A stretch of 64,000 nt of DNA from Sphingomonas jejuensis (GCF_011927695.1 NZ_JAATJE010000002.1:606001-670000), one strand, 5' to 3'; positions 36,459 to 49,127 are shown, counted from the first letter of the stretch. Notes: a model not told the origin generated them from the letters alone. Numbers and translations are program-made.

Positions 36459-37192
36459 GCGGACTCCAGCATCGCCTCGATCGTGCCGAGGAGGAGACCA
36501 ATGTCCTCCGGCCGCGACAGGCGATGGTCACCGTCCTTGATCAGGATCGTCTGGACGTCGGCTGAACGGAGCGCGTCGGACAGCCGGGGGCTCAGCTGCC
36601 ACGGCACGTCCGGGTCGGCGGTGCCGTGCAGCAGGCGCACCGGACAGTCGATCGCGACCTGCCCATGGAGGAGCCGGTTGGCCTCACCCGACTCCCAGAA
36701 GGCGCGGGTGGTCACCGTCGGCTCCGGTCCATAGGGGTTGGGCTCCTCAACGAAGCCACGGGCGCGGATCTCGTCCTTTTGCGCGGGCGTGAAGCCCCAG
36801 TCGGTGAAATCCGGTGCCGCGGCGATGCCGATCAGCCCACAGACCCGGTCCGGCCGGGCCAGCGCCGCCAGCAGCATGATCCAGCCGCCCATCGACGATC
36901 CGACAATGAGCACCGGCCCGTCGATCCAGTCGATCAGCGCCAAAACCTCGTCGCGCCAGTGGGCGAGGGTCGCGCGCGACACGTCGCCGCCGCTTTCCCC
37001 GCAGCCGGAATAGTCGAAGCGAACACAGGCGCGGCCGCGCTCTGCGCACCAGCGGTCCACCGCCACCGCCTTTGATCCGGCCATGTCCGACAGGTAACCG
37101 GGCAAGAAGAGCAGCGTGGGGCCGATACCGGCACGGTGCCTGACCGCGATCGACGTGCCTGGCCGGACGTCCAGCCGGATCAGATCACCCAT
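36455..37192 (-). CDS. Alpha/beta hydrolase
   Basis: A 245-residue serine hydrolase. The nucleophile elbow is VGSSMGGWIM (Ser), the oxyanion-hole region is LLFLPGYLSDMAGSK, the acid is probably in LLHGTADPDVPW and the His in IKDGDHRLSRPED. The closest remembered group is the BAAT/ABHD10-like palmitoyl thioesterases, but substrate is unknown. ATG 37192 gives MGDLIRLDV; it overlaps the upstream small membrane-protein gene by 13 bases and the TPR gene by four. Confidence 0.87.
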   Translation of the reverse strand: MGDLIRLDVRPGTSIAVRHRAGIGPTLLFLPGYLSDMAGSKAVAVDRWCAERGRACVRFDYSGCGESGGDVSRATLAHWRDEVLALIDWIDGPVLIVGSSMGGWIMLLAALARPDRVCGLIGIAAAPDFTDWGFTPAQKDEIRARGFVEEPNPYGPEPTVTTRAFWESGEANRLLHGQVAIDCPVRLLHGTADPDVPWQLSPRLSDALRSADVQTILIKDGDHRLSRPEDIGLLLGTIEAMLESA

Positions 37193-37434
37193 TCGACCGA
37201 CTTCATCTCCACATTGGCGTCGCGCGTGCGCCCGCGGGCGCCGTTCATTTCGGCATGGAGGCGCTTGACCGTGCGGCTCCCGGTCGTCTGGAACAGTGCC
37301 GGCACGATGCCATGCACGATCGCGCCGAGCCCACCGGCAATCATGAGAAGGCCGAAGCGCGTCGCGGTGCGGAAATGCGCCGCATAGCTTTCGTTCACGT
37401 CGGCCGGATGGTCGAGGAACAGGCGGCGGAACAT
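37180..37434 (-). CDS. Small membrane protein of the DUF6356 type
   Basis: An 84-residue protein with MFRRLFLDHPADVNESYAAHF at the start (core LFLDHPADVNESY), a pattern I associate with DUF6356 proteins near thrS in sphingomonads. One or two TM helices follow (FGLLMIAGGLGAIVHGIVPAL). The polar C-terminus carries Arg/Lys. Function is unknown. It diverges from thrS by 124 bases and overlaps the hydrolase gene by 13 bases, so they are co-transcribed. Confidence 0.78.
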   Translation of the reverse strand: MFRRLFLDHPADVNESYAAHFRTATRFGLLMIAGGLGAIVHGIVPALFQTTGSRTVKRLHAEMNGARGRTRDANVEMKSVEWVI

Positions 37435-37558
37435 GGCGAACCTCCCTTGGTGGAGCCGCGAAGGGTAGCAGGACGGCCGGTCCTGCGCCACATGCCTTGC
37501 CCTCCACGAAGCCGCGCGGGCATAAGCGCCGCCGACGACCCTGCCCAGAAAGCCACCC

Positions 37559-39565
37559 ATGTCCGAGATGCTGACGATCACGCTGCCCGACGGTTCCGCA
37601 CGCCACGTCGCGCGCGGCACCACCCCGGCCGAGATCGCCGCCGCGATCGGGCCCGGCCTCGCCAAGGCGGCGATCGCGGCGAAGGTGGACGGCGAGGTGC
37701 GCGACCTGTCACGCCCGCTGGAGGCCGACGCGCAGCTGTCGCTCGTCACCATGCGCGACGAGGCGGACGCGCTGGAGCTTGCGCGCCACGACTTCGCGCA
37801 TGTCATGGCGGAGGCGGTGCAGCACCTGTTTCCGGGCACGCAGATCACCTTCGGACCGGCGACGGCCGACGGCTTCTATTATGACTTCGCTCCGTCGGCG
37901 GCACGTGGCCCCTTCACGGAGGAAGACCTGCCCGCGATCGAGGCAGAGATGCGCGCGATCATCGCGCGCAACGAGCCCTTCACGCGGGAAGTCTGGAGCC
38001 GCGAGCAGCTGATCGAGACCTGGAACAAGCAGGGCGAGACCTTCAAGGCCGAGTGGGCGGCCGAGCTTCCCGACGGCGAGGAGCTGACCATCTATCGTCA
38101 GGGCCAGTGGCTCGACATGTGCCGCGGCCCGCACATGCCCTCCACCGGGCGCCTCGATCCGCAGGCCTTCAAGCTCACGCGCGTGTCCGGCGCCTATTGG
38201 CGCGGCGACCAGAACAACGCGATGCTGTCGCGCATCTACGGCACCGGCTGGCTCAACAAGAAGCAGCTCGACGCGCACCTCACCATGCTGGAGGAAGCCG
38301 CCAAGCGCGACCATCGCCGGATCGGGCAGGACATGGACCTGTTCCACCTGCAGTCGGAGGCTCAAGGGTCCGTCTTCTGGCATCCCAAGGGGTTCATCCT
38401 GTGGCGCCAGCTGGAGGCCTATATGCGCCGCCGGCTCGACGCGGCCGACTATGCGGAGGTGAAGACGCCGCAGCTGATGGACGCCCGCCAGTGGGAACAG
38501 TCCGGCCACTGGGGCAAGTACCGCGAGAACATGTTCGTGGTGCCCGACGAGGTGCCGAACACGGAGGACGAGGGCGCCGTGCTGTCGGGCGAGGGCGACC
38601 TGATGGCGCTGAAGCCCATGAACTGCCCGGCGCACGTCCTGATCTTCAAGCAGGGGATCAAGTCCTATCGCGACCTGCCGATCCGCATGGCGGAGTTCGG
38701 CTGCTGCCACCGGAACGAGCCGCACGGCGCGCTCCACGGCATCATGCGGGTCCGCCAGTTCACGCAGGACGACGCACATATCTTCGTGGGCGAGGACCGG
38801 CTGGTCGATGAGGTCAAGGCATTCTGCGAGCTGCTCGATTCGGTCTACAAGGACCTGGGCTTCGACAGCTATGCGGTGAAGCTGGCGCTGCGGCCGGAAA
38901 AGCGGTTTGGCGACGATGCCATGTGGGACAAGGCGGAAGACGAGCTGCGCCGCGCCGTGCTCGCCGCCGACATCGCGCCGGAGATCCGCGACGGGTTCGA
39001 GGAGCTGGAGGGCGAGGGCGCCTTTTACGCGCCGAAGCTCGAATTCCACCTGACGGACGCGATCGGGCGGACATGGCAGGTCGGCACCATCCAGTCGGAC
39101 CGCGTGCTGCCGGAGCGGCTGGATGCCAGCTATGTCGGCGAGGATGGCGAGCGGCACCGCCCGGTGATGCTGCACCGCGCGATCCTGGGTACGTTTGAAC
39201 GCTTCATCGGCATCCTGATCGAACATCATGCCGGCCGCTTCCCGCTGTGGCTCGCGCCCGTGCAGGCGGTGGTGGCGACGATCGTGTCGGATGCGGACGG
39301 CTATGCCGCGGAGGTGCAGGCGGCGCTGGCCCGGGCCGGGCTGCGCGCGGAAACCGACGCCCGCAACGAAAAGATCAACTACAAGGTGCGCGAGCACTCC
39401 CTGGCAAAGGTGCCGGTGATGCTGGTGGTGGGCAAGCGGGAGGCCGACGAGCGCACCGTGGCCGTTCGCCGGCTGGGCAGCCAGGCGCAGGAGGTCGTCC
39501 CCCTCGACGAGATCGTCGCCCGGCTTGCCATGGAGGCGATGGCGCCGGACCTGGCGCGGCGATGA
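37559..39565 (+). CDS. thrS: Threonyl-tRNA synthetase
   Basis: A 668-residue class II synthetase. The N-terminal TGS domain ([19 protein letters not shown] region, short core [12 protein letters not shown]) leads to the editing domain with [17 protein letters not shown]. Catalytic motifs 1-3 are visible: [32 protein letters not shown] (zinc Cys in MNCPAHV and the later His) and the [18 protein letters not shown] region. The anticodon domain closes the protein. It is coupled to the UPF0060 gene by an ATGA overlap. Confidence 0.97.
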   Translation: MSEMLTITLPDGSARHVARGTTPAEIAAAIGPGLAKAAIAAKVDGEVRDLSRPLEADAQLSLVTMRDEADALELARHDFAHVMAEAVQHLFPGTQITFGPATADGFYYDFAPSAARGPFTEEDLPAIEAEMRAIIARNEPFTREVWSREQLIETWNKQGETFKAEWAAELPDGEELTIYRQGQWLDMCRGPHMPSTGRLDPQAFKLTRVSGAYWRGDQNNAMLSRIYGTGWLNKKQLDAHLTMLEEAAKRDHRRIGQDMDLFHLQSEAQGSVFWHPKGFILWRQLEAYMRRRLDAADYAEVKTPQLMDARQWEQSGHWGKYRENMFVVPDEVPNTEDEGAVLSGEGDLMALKPMNCPAHVLIFKQGIKSYRDLPIRMAEFGCCHRNEPHGALHGIMRVRQFTQDDAHIFVGEDRLVDEVKAFCELLDSVYKDLGFDSYAVKLALRPEKRFGDDAMWDKAEDELRRAVLAADIAPEIRDGFEELEGEGAFYAPKLEFHLTDAIGRTWQVGTIQSDRVLPERLDASYVGEDGERHRPVMLHRAILGTFERFIGILIEHHAGRFPLWLAPVQAVVATIVSDADGYAAEVQAALARAGLRAETDARNEKINYKVREHSLAKVPVMLVVGKREADERTVAVRRLGSQAQEVVPLDEIVARLAMEAMAPDLARR

Positions 39566-39888
39566 CGCCGGGCGCCGCCGCGATCCTCGTCGCCGCTGCG
39601 CTTGCCGAGATCGGTGGCTGTTACGCCTTCTGGGCCTGGGCGCGGGACGGCCGGTCGCCCTTGTGGCTGGTTCCGGGCATCGCGGCATTGCTGTTGTTTG
39701 CCTGGCTGCTGACCTTGAGCCCCGCCGATGCCGCGGGGCGCGCCTTTGCGGCCTATGGAGGCATCTACATCACGGCCGCGCTCGCCTGGCTGCTGGTGGT
39801 GGAAGGCGGCACGTTGCGCGCGACCGATCTGGCCGGTGGCGGGCTGGCGCTGGCGGGATGTGCGGTGATCCTGTGGGGCGCGCGCTGA
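39562..39888 (+). CDS. UPF0060 (YnfA-family) small membrane protein
   Basis: A 108-residue hydrophobic protein with four predicted TM helices. The signatures [28 protein letters not shown] and the final hydrophobic segment match UPF0060. Proteins of this SMR-like fold have been linked to efflux of small cations in some reports, but the role is not settled. It starts within the thrS stop (ATGA). Confidence 0.9.
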   Translation: MTPGAAAILVAAALAEIGGCYAFWAWARDGRSPLWLVPGIAALLLFAWLLTLSPADAAGRAFAAYGGIYITAALAWLLVVEGGTLRATDLAGGGLALAGCAVILWGAR

Positions 39889-39958
39889 CGGCGTCTTTTC
39901 ATTCCGGCCCGGAATCACTATTTTAGCGGTTCACCGAACAGGCAACAGGAGAAGCCCT

Positions 39959-40510
39959 ATACGTCCGCCCATGATGCGCCGTCCGCTCGGCCAGCCGCCG
40001 ATGCCGTTGAACGGCCCCCGTTACAACGAGTTCATCCAAAGTCCCAAGGTCCGGGTGATCGACGACGAGGGAGAGAATCTGGGCGTGATGTTCACGCGCG
40101 AGGCGATGGAGCAGGCCGCCGCCGTCGGGCTCGACCTGGTGGAGGTTTCGCCCAACGCCGACCCGCCCGTTGCCAAGTTCCTGGATATCGGCAAGTTCAA
40201 GTACGAGAACCAGAAGAAGGCCAATCTCGCCCGCAAGTCGCAGAAGACGCAGGAGATCAAGGAGATCAAGATGCGTCCGAACATCGACGATCATGATTAT
40301 GAGACGAAGATGAAGAAGATCGCCGAGTTTATCGGCGAAGGCGACAAGGTGAAGGTCACGCTGCGGTTCCGCGGGCGCGAGCTGTCCCATGGCCAGCTCG
40401 GCATGCAGCTGCTCCAGCGCGTCCAGGCCGATACGGCCGAGGCCGCCAAGGTGGAGATGCACCCGCGCATGGAAGGCCGGCAGATGCTGATGGTGCTCTC
40501 GCCGCGCTGA
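39959..40510 (+). CDS. infC: Translation initiation factor IF-3, probable ATA start
   Basis: A 183-residue factor that binds the 30S subunit and checks start codons. The N-domain has [19 protein letters not shown] and [16 protein letters not shown]; the C-domain has [19 protein letters not shown] (core [12 protein letters not shown]) and [15 protein letters not shown]. The only strong SD (AGGAG, 39947-39951) is 7 bases from an in-frame ATA (39959) and 19 from the first ATG (39971). infC in many bacteria uses AUU, AUA or AUC to autoregulate, so I chose ATA. An ATG start would be too far from the SD. Confidence 0.9.
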   Translation: MRPPMMRRPLGQPPMPLNGPRYNEFIQSPKVRVIDDEGENLGVMFTREAMEQAAAVGLDLVEVSPNADPPVAKFLDIGKFKYENQKKANLARKSQKTQEIKEIKMRPNIDDHDYETKMKKIAEFIGEGDKVKVTLRFRGRELSHGQLGMQLLQRVQADTAEAAKVEMHPRMEGRQMLMVLSPR

Positions 40511-40582
40511 TCCGATGAACGGTTGTGGTCGCCATGGGGGCGGCGCCACCGCGTTCTCCGGGCCGATCGAAGCCTCGAACAG

Positions 40583-40614
40583 ACGGCACGCTCATGTCGG
40601 GCGTGCCGTTTTTT
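40583..40614 (+). terminator. Rho-independent terminator after infC
   Basis: ACGGCACGC (40583-40591) pairs with GCGTGCCGT (40601-40609), loop of 9 bases, followed by a run of six T (40609-40614). It lies 73 bases past the infC stop and ends the thrS-infC transcript. Confidence 0.85.
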
Positions 40615-40785
40615 CTTGCTTGGCCAACCTCCGAAATCTGTCCGATTCCGCTTCGGATGAGGTGCCGGAAGTATCGGTGGGCTGGAAAATCCGCTCGGAG
40701 AGCAAGCTTGACGTAGCGTCATTCCCGCATGTTGCAGTCGGGTGACGCTTGTCCCGGAATCGCCCGGAAATCCGCCGAATTTTGA

Positions 40786-40815
40786 TTGAGACGGCGAAAG
40801 GATCGCCGCTATGCT
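40786..40815 (+). promoter_or_regulatory. Possible sigma-70 promoter of the TonB receptor gene
   Basis: TTGAGA (40786-40791) and TATGCT (40810-40815) with an 18-base spacer, 54 bases before the ATG at 40869. The 358-base gap between infC and this gene otherwise holds the infC terminator and, in 40615-40785, no feature I can support. Confidence 0.4.
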
Positions 40816-40868
40816 CAGCCCCAAGTCGTACCGCACAAGCGGGCGACACCCGGAGGGGAGAGAAGAGC

Positions 40869-43748
<2,880 letters not shown>

Positions 43749-43755
43749 CCGCGCA

Positions 43756-44460
43756 ATGACAAGGGGGCGAGAGGATCCGTCGCGACGGCGGCGGATCTTC
43801 GACCTTCTGACCGGTGGCCGCTGGGGCCGGCGATTGCTGCCGGCCCTTCTGCTGTTCGCCGTCGTCGTGCTGCATGGGCCGGCCGCGCTCGCCTTCCCCT
43901 ATCGACAGGATTTCGGCAGCACGTCGGTGCTGTCGATGGAGCCGCTGACACCCGCCATCGCACCGGTGCTCGCCCGGGCCGATGCGCTGCTTGCGACCAG
44001 CCCCATCAATCGCCCGGGGATCAGGCGTCAGATCGTCCTGACCGACGGCGGCTGGCGATGGCGCCTCTTGGCCCTGCACATGCATGGGACAATCGCCTTC
44101 CGGCGTCCCTTCTCGAACGTGCTCGTTTTCAACCAAAGCGACATCGCCGCCGACCGTGTCACCAGCGCTGCTGCGGCCGGCAGGACACGCACATTGTCCG
44201 GAACGATCGCGCACGAAACCGTGCACCTGCTCGTCGCCCAACACATTGGTGAGATCCGCTCGATCCGCCTGCCCGCTTGGAAGCGGGAGGGCTATGCGGA
44301 TCATGTGGCCGGCGAGACGAGCATCGATCCGGCAGACGAGGCGCGCATTCGTGCAGCAAACCCCACCTCACCTGTCCTCGTCTATTATGACGGGCGTCGC
44401 CGGGTGGAGAGAATCCTGCGCGAGAATGGCGGCGACGTCGACGCCTTGCTGGCACCCTGA
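43756..44460 (+). CDS. Membrane-anchored putative zinc peptidase-like protein
   Basis: A 234-residue protein with one N-terminal TM helix (LLPALLLFAVVVLHGPAAL). The later motif TIAHETVHLLVAQHIG is an HExxH, followed ~18 residues on by WKREGYADHVAG, whose Glu could be the third zinc ligand as in gluzincins. No family was recognised with certainty. It begins 8 bases after the TonB receptor gene, on the same strand, so it may be co-transcribed. Activity is inferred, not shown. Confidence 0.68.
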   Translation: MTRGREDPSRRRRIFDLLTGGRWGRRLLPALLLFAVVVLHGPAALAFPYRQDFGSTSVLSMEPLTPAIAPVLARADALLATSPINRPGIRRQIVLTDGGWRWRLLALHMHGTIAFRRPFSNVLVFNQSDIAADRVTSAAAAGRTRTLSGTIAHETVHLLVAQHIGEIRSIRLPAWKREGYADHVAGETSIDPADEARIRAANPTSPVLVYYDGRRRVERILRENGGDVDALLAP

Positions 44461-44478
44461 TCACAGCGATCGGCCCTC

Positions 44479-47232
44479 TCAGGCCGCTTCGCGCCTGTCG
44501 ACCTTGCCGCTCGCCGCCTCCAGCAGCCGCTTTTCCAGCGCCTTCATCCTGGCGGGTGCGGTGATCTTCTGCCCGATGAGGTCGGTAACGTAGAAGGTGT
44601 CGACGGCCCGCTCGCCATAGGTCGCGACATGGGCGCTGTGGAGCGTCACGCGCGACTGGAACAGCCCGTGCGCGAGGCCGGACAGCAGCGCCGCCCGGTC
44701 GCGCGCGTTCACCTCCACCACGGTATAGCGGTTCGACGCCTTGTTATCGATCAGCACCGCCGGCTGGACCTGGAAGGCATCGGCACGGACACGCGGCGCC
44801 GGGCGGGTCACCAGCCGCTCGTCCGGTCGGGCCCGGCTGGCGAGCGTTTCCTTGATCGTCCGGCACAACCGGTCGAGCTGCGCGGCGTCGGCAAAGGTGC
44901 CGCCGACCGGGTCCTGCACCAGGAAATTGTCGAGCGCCATGCCGTCGCGGGTCGTGTGGATGCGCGCGTCGATGACATTGGCGCCGGCCAGGTGGATCGC
45001 CCCCGCGATGCGGTAGAAGAGCCCGGGATGATCGGCGGCGTAGACCGTGACGAGGGTCGCGCCGCGCTCGCTGTCGGCATGCGCCTCCGTCACCACGGGG
45101 GCGTCGCTCGCACCGTCGACCAGCCGGGCATTGCGCTCCAGCACGTCGGCGGGCTCGGCGATCCAGTAGCTTTCGGGCAGTCGCGCGCGGTGCCGCTCGA
45201 ACCGGTCCGGCGCCCAGCCGAGCGCGGTGGCCAGCGCCGCCTGCTTGGCGGCGACCCGCTCCTCCCGCCCGACATGCTTGTGCCCGAGCCTCAGCCGTTC
45301 CTCGGCGGACAGGTAGAGCTCGGTCAGCAGCTGCCGCTTCCAGCCGTTCCAGACGCCCGGGCCGACGGCCCGGATGTCGACCACCGTCAGCAGCAGCAGC
45401 ATGCGGAGCCGCTCCGCGCTCTGCACCCGGTCGGCGAAGTCGAGGATCGTCTTGTAGTCGGACAGGTCCCGCTTGAACGCGGTGGCCGACATCAGCAGGT
45501 GCCAGCGCACCAGCCAGGCGACCGTCTCCGTCTCGGCCGCGGTCAGCCCCAGTCGCGGACAGAGGCGTTTGGCCACTTCCTCGCCAAGCACGCTGTGATC
45601 GCCAGCCCGCCCCTTGGCGATGTCGTGAAGGAGGACCGCCACGGGCAGGATGCGGCGGGATACGAGACCATGGCCGATCTCGGTCGCAAGCGGATGATCC
45701 CCGGCCAGATCGCCCTTCAGGATGCGAGCGAGCAGCCCGACCGCGCGGATGGTGTGCTCGTCGACGGTGTAATGATGGTACATGTCGAACTGCATCTTCG
45801 CGACGACCCGACCGAAGTCGGGCACGAAGCGGCCGAACACGCCGGCCTCGTTCATCCACCGCAGCACCGTTTCCGGGTCGCGCGGCGAGGTCAGCACGTC
45901 CATGAACAGCGCATTGGCGCGCGGATCCCGCCGGATCGTTCCGGTGATCAGCACCGCGTCGCGCCCGGCGGCGCGCATGGTGAGCGGATGAATCTCTAGC
46001 CCGTGCCGGTCGGCGAGCGCGAACAGCTGCAGCAGGCGTACGGGATCGGCGCGGAAGAAGTCGTCCTCCGGGATCGCCAGCCGCCCGCGCACGATCGTGA
46101 AACCGTCCAGCCGCCGCGGGCGCCGCCCGAGCTGCGGCAGCACGAACCGGCGCCCGCGCGCCGCCATCGCCTCGTCCAGATGCGCCAGGAAAAGGCCCGT
46201 CAGGTCGCCCACCGTCCGCGCGTTCAGGAAATAATGCTGCATGAAGCGCTCGACGGGCGCCCGGCCTGGACGCTCGGCATAGCGCATGCGGCGCGCGATC
46301 TCGGCCTGCATGTCGAAGGTCAGCCGCTCCTCGTGCCGCCCTGCGGCAAGATGCAGGTGACATCGCACGGCCCACAGGAAATCCTCGGCCTTCTGGAAAC
46401 GGCGAAGCTCGACGGGGGTCAGCAGCCCCGCCTCCACCAGATCGGTCACCCGGCCGACCTGGTGGACGTACTTCCCGATCCAGAACAGCGTGTGAAGGTC
46501 GCGCAGTCCGCCCTTGCCTTCCTTCACATTGGGCTCGACGACATAGCGGCTGTCGCCCATCCGGACATGCCGGCGGTCGCGCTCCTCCAGCTTGTCGGCA
46601 ACGAAGGCGCGGGCATTGCCCGACATGACCTCACGCGCCAGGCGGCCGGAGACCTCTTCCCAGAGCGGCGCGTCGCCCCAGACGAACCGGCTTTCCAAGA
46701 GCGCGGTGCGGATGGTCCCGTCCTGCCGCGCGAGCCGCAGCGTGTCGTCGACCGAGCGGCTGGAATAACCGATCCGCAGCTGCAGGTCCCAGAGCGTGTA
46801 AAGGATGGTCTCGATGACCTGTTCGGCCCACCCGCTTCGCTTCCAGGGCGTCACGAAGCCGATGTCGACATCGCTGTGAGGGGCGAGTTCGCCGCGGCCG
46901 TAGCCGCCGACCGCAACCAGGACGAGGCGCTCCGCCGCCGTCGGATTGGCGAGGGGGTAGAGCCGCGTGGTCGTGAAGTCGAACAATAGCCGCAATAACT
47001 GATCAACCAGGAAGGCGCCGGCGTTGGCGGCCGGAAGGCCGCGGGCTGGGGCTTCGTCCAGGCGCCGGGCGATCTCGGCGCGGCCGTCGTCCAGCGCGCG
47101 CCGGATGATCGCGACCATGGCCGTGCGCATGGCGCCCGACGTACCATCGGGAATCGCGGCCAGCGCGTCGGCAACAGCCTTCCGGTCGATGATGGCCCGC
47201 CGGTTCGGCAGGCTTTCGAAGCGGCTCAGCAC
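44479..47232 (-). CDS. glnD: Bifunctional [protein-PII] uridylyltransferase/uridylyl-removing enzyme
   Basis: A 917-residue nitrogen sensor that modifies PII proteins according to glutamine. The nucleotidyltransferase site is VGGYGRGELAPHSDVDIGF (core near residue 108), the HD phosphohydrolase has LLHDIAKGRAGDHSVLGEE (near 536), and two ACT domains form the end (VTVYAADHPGLFYRIAGA and VEVNARDRAALLSGLAHG). All parts are present. It follows lptA by 13 bases on the same strand. The start is GTG. Confidence 0.96.
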   Translation of the reverse strand: MLSRFESLPNRRAIIDRKAVADALAAIPDGTSGAMRTAMVAIIRRALDDGRAEIARRLDEAPARGLPAANAGAFLVDQLLRLLFDFTTTRLYPLANPTAAERLVLVAVGGYGRGELAPHSDVDIGFVTPWKRSGWAEQVIETILYTLWDLQLRIGYSSRSVDDTLRLARQDGTIRTALLESRFVWGDAPLWEEVSGRLAREVMSGNARAFVADKLEERDRRHVRMGDSRYVVEPNVKEGKGGLRDLHTLFWIGKYVHQVGRVTDLVEAGLLTPVELRRFQKAEDFLWAVRCHLHLAAGRHEERLTFDMQAEIARRMRYAERPGRAPVERFMQHYFLNARTVGDLTGLFLAHLDEAMAARGRRFVLPQLGRRPRRLDGFTIVRGRLAIPEDDFFRADPVRLLQLFALADRHGLEIHPLTMRAAGRDAVLITGTIRRDPRANALFMDVLTSPRDPETVLRWMNEAGVFGRFVPDFGRVVAKMQFDMYHHYTVDEHTIRAVGLLARILKGDLAGDHPLATEIGHGLVSRRILPVAVLLHDIAKGRAGDHSVLGEEVAKRLCPRLGLTAAETETVAWLVRWHLLMSATAFKRDLSDYKTILDFADRVQSAERLRMLLLLTVVDIRAVGPGVWNGWKRQLLTELYLSAEERLRLGHKHVGREERVAAKQAALATALGWAPDRFERHRARLPESYWIAEPADVLERNARLVDGASDAPVVTEAHADSERGATLVTVYAADHPGLFYRIAGAIHLAGANVIDARIHTTRDGMALDNFLVQDPVGGTFADAAQLDRLCRTIKETLASRARPDERLVTRPAPRVRADAFQVQPAVLIDNKASNRYTVVEVNARDRAALLSGLAHGLFQSRVTLHSAHVATYGERAVDTFYVTDLIGQKITAPARMKALEKRLLEAASGKVDRREAA

Positions 47233-47245
47233 CGGGCTGAGCCCG

Positions 47246-47821
47246 TCAGTTCCCGCCGCGCTGCGGCACCTGGAACCGGCCGGTCACGCGGCCGCCCGAC
47301 GACCCGATCGATCCCGGCGCGGTGCTGCCGCTCGTGCCGCCGACCGCGCTGCCGTCGATCACCGACCGTCCCGTGGTGAGGTCGATGACGAGCCGACCGC
47401 CGTTCAGCCGGTTGGGACCCTGCTGCAGCGTGACGCCGCCAACCATGGTGATCTGCCGGCGGTTGAGATCGTACACGGCGAAGTTGCCGCGCGCCGTTTC
47501 CGTCGCGCTGCGGACGGTGACACCGCCAGAGGCGTCCAGCCGCTGGATCGTCACCCCGGACGACGGTCCGCCCTGGTAGGCGATGGTCAGGCGCTGCGCA
47601 TCAAGGTTGAGCCCGCCCTGGCGCACGCGGACGTTGCCCGAGAATACCGCGCGGTCCTGCCGGTCCTGAACCTCGAACCGGTCAGCATCGACATCCACCG
47701 GCGCATTGCTGTTGTGGTTGGCGAGCGCCTGTGCCGGCGCCGGCGTCGCCGGGCCGAGCAGCAGCAGGCCCGGCAGCATCAGCGCGGGCGCGAGGAGAAC
47801 ACGTGCGGTCACGACGCTCAT
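47246..47821 (-). CDS. lptA: LPS transport periplasmic protein LptA
   Basis: A 191-residue OstA-type protein forming the periplasmic bridge for lipopolysaccharide. The signal peptide (ARVLLAPALMLPGLLLLG) is clear. The beta-jellyroll has PVDVDADRFEVQDRQDRAVFSGNV (core VDADRFEVQDRQDRAVFSG) and LRIAYQGG-like repeats, ending in a low-complexity TGSTAPGSIGSSGG tail. It starts four bases inside the lptC stop. The usual next gene, lptB, is absent; glnD follows. Confidence 0.88.
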   Translation of the reverse strand: MSVVTARVLLAPALMLPGLLLLGPATPAPAQALANHNSNAPVDVDADRFEVQDRQDRAVFSGNVRVRQGGLNLDAQRLTIAYQGGPSSGVTIQRLDASGGVTVRSATETARGNFAVYDLNRRQITMVGGVTLQQGPNRLNGGRLVIDLTTGRSVIDGSAVGGTSGSTAPGSIGSSGGRVTGRFQVPQRGGN

Positions 47822-48456
47822 CTGATGGCTCCCTGCACGACGCGCAAGCGGGCACGACCTTCCAATGTCACGGTTCGCGCGCCCAGGTCGGCACGCATGC
47901 GGTCGCCGCTGAACGTGCCGAGCGGCATGCGCCCCTGCACCCTTCCCTGGCTTTCCAGCGTACGGGCCGGCAGGTCGACACGGACGTCACTCGTCTGCAG
48001 CTGGTAACCATCGGCGGCCTGGAACAATATGGGGCCATCCACCGCCACCTGTTCGGACTGTATATCGTACCGGCCGCGCCCGGCGCGCAGCGTCGCCGGG
48101 CCTTCAGGCAGCGCGATGCGCGCGGACAGGTCTTGCAGCCGGACGATCGGATCGGCGGTAGACACCTGCACGGCGGATCCGGCGGACAGCGCAAAGGCCT
48201 GCCCCTTGTTGTCCGCGCCGCGATAGACCGCCTCGCTCACCCGCATGCGGTCACGCGTGATCGCGACCTTGTCCTTGGCAAGCACGAAGCTGATCTCGTT
48301 GTCACCCAGGATCGGCGCCAAGGCCAGGATGGCGGTCAACGCACCCACCGCCGCCGGAAGGATCAGCCGTGCCCCGCGCACCACACGGTCGTGGCTGCTG
48401 CCGGGTCGCGCCCAGCGGCGCCGCGACTGACGCGACCGGTCGGCGATCTCAGACAT
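47818..48456 (-). CDS. lptC: LPS export periplasmic anchor protein LptC
   Basis: A 212-residue bitopic protein with an Arg-rich cytoplasmic tail (MSEIADRSRQSRRRW), one TM helix (LILPAAVGALTAILALAPILG) and a periplasmic jellyroll, matching LptC. ISFVLAKDKVAITRDRMRV and ARYRGADNKGQAFALSAGS-like segments follow (core YRGADNKGQAFAL). It links LptBFG to LptA. Its ATG overlaps the rnd stop by 8 bases. Confidence 0.85.
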   Translation of the reverse strand: MSEIADRSRQSRRRWARPGSSHDRVVRGARLILPAAVGALTAILALAPILGDNEISFVLAKDKVAITRDRMRVSEAVYRGADNKGQAFALSAGSAVQVSTADPIVRLQDLSARIALPEGPATLRAGRGRYDIQSEQVAVDGPILFQAADGYQLQTSDVRVDLPARTLESQGRVQGRMPLGTFSGDRMRADLGARTVTLEGRARLRVVQGAIR

Positions 48457-49066
48457 GCGCGAAGATGTCGATTTCCGGCCAGCCCGCCAGGTCCAGCTCG
48501 GCGCGGTGCGGCAGGAAGTCGAAACAGGCCTGCGCAAGCCCGGTGCGGCCTTCGCGTGCCAGCCGCACGTCCAGCGCTTCCTTCATGCGGTGGAGGAAGC
48601 GCACGTCGGACGCGGCATAATCCTTCTGAGCGTCCGACAGTTCGGGCGCGCCCCAGTCGGAGGACTGCTGCTGCTTCGACACCTCCTGCCCGCACAGTTC
48701 GCGCACCAGCTCCTTCAGCCCGTGACGGTCGGTGTAGGTGCGCACCAGCCGGGAGGCGGTCTTTGTGCAATAGACGGGGGCCGCCATCACGCCGATGTAG
48801 GCGCGGATCGCGGCGAGATCGAAGCGCGCGAAGTGGTAGAGCTTCAGCCGGTCGGGATCGGACAGCACCGCCCGCAGCTCGGGCGCGGCATAGTCGCTGC
48901 CGGGCGAGAAGCGGACGAGGTGCTCGTCACCGCCACCGTCGCTGATCTGCACCAGGCACAGCCGGTCGCGGCCGGGCATCAGCCCCATTGTCTCGGTATC
49001 AACGGCGACCGGCCCTGGGCCGAGCGCGCCCGCCGGAAGGTCTTCTTCGTGGAAATAAACGGCCAT
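48449..49066 (-). CDS. rnd: Ribonuclease D (short form, DEDD exonuclease)
   Basis: A 205-residue 3'-5' exoribonuclease with the DEDDy motifs: AVDTETMGLMPG (Asp, Glu), LYHFARFDLAAI (Asp) and YAASDVRFLHRM (Tyr, Asp). It has only the exonuclease domain without HRDC, like the short RNase D proteins found before lptC in alphaproteobacteria. It processes tRNA/other RNA 3' ends. It is first in the rnd-lptC-lptA-glnD unit. Confidence 0.92.
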   Translation of the reverse strand: MAVYFHEEDLPAGALGPGPVAVDTETMGLMPGRDRLCLVQISDGGGDEHLVRFSPGSDYAAPELRAVLSDPDRLKLYHFARFDLAAIRAYIGVMAAPVYCTKTASRLVRTYTDRHGLKELVRELCGQEVSKQQQSSDWGAPELSDAQKDYAASDVRFLHRMKEALDVRLAREGRTGLAQACFDFLPHRAELDLAGWPEIDIFAHV

Positions 49067-49127
49067 AGGCCCGCATAGGCGGGCGCGCCCCGCCGCTCAA
49101 TGGCGAAGGCGCACGCCGTCGCCTGTG

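Noticed and set aside
33351-36734. 1127-codon plus-strand frame crossing five minus-strand genes and a plus-strand gene end
   Set aside because: It runs antisense to gloB, gloA, the TPR and hydrolase genes, all of which have clear motifs.
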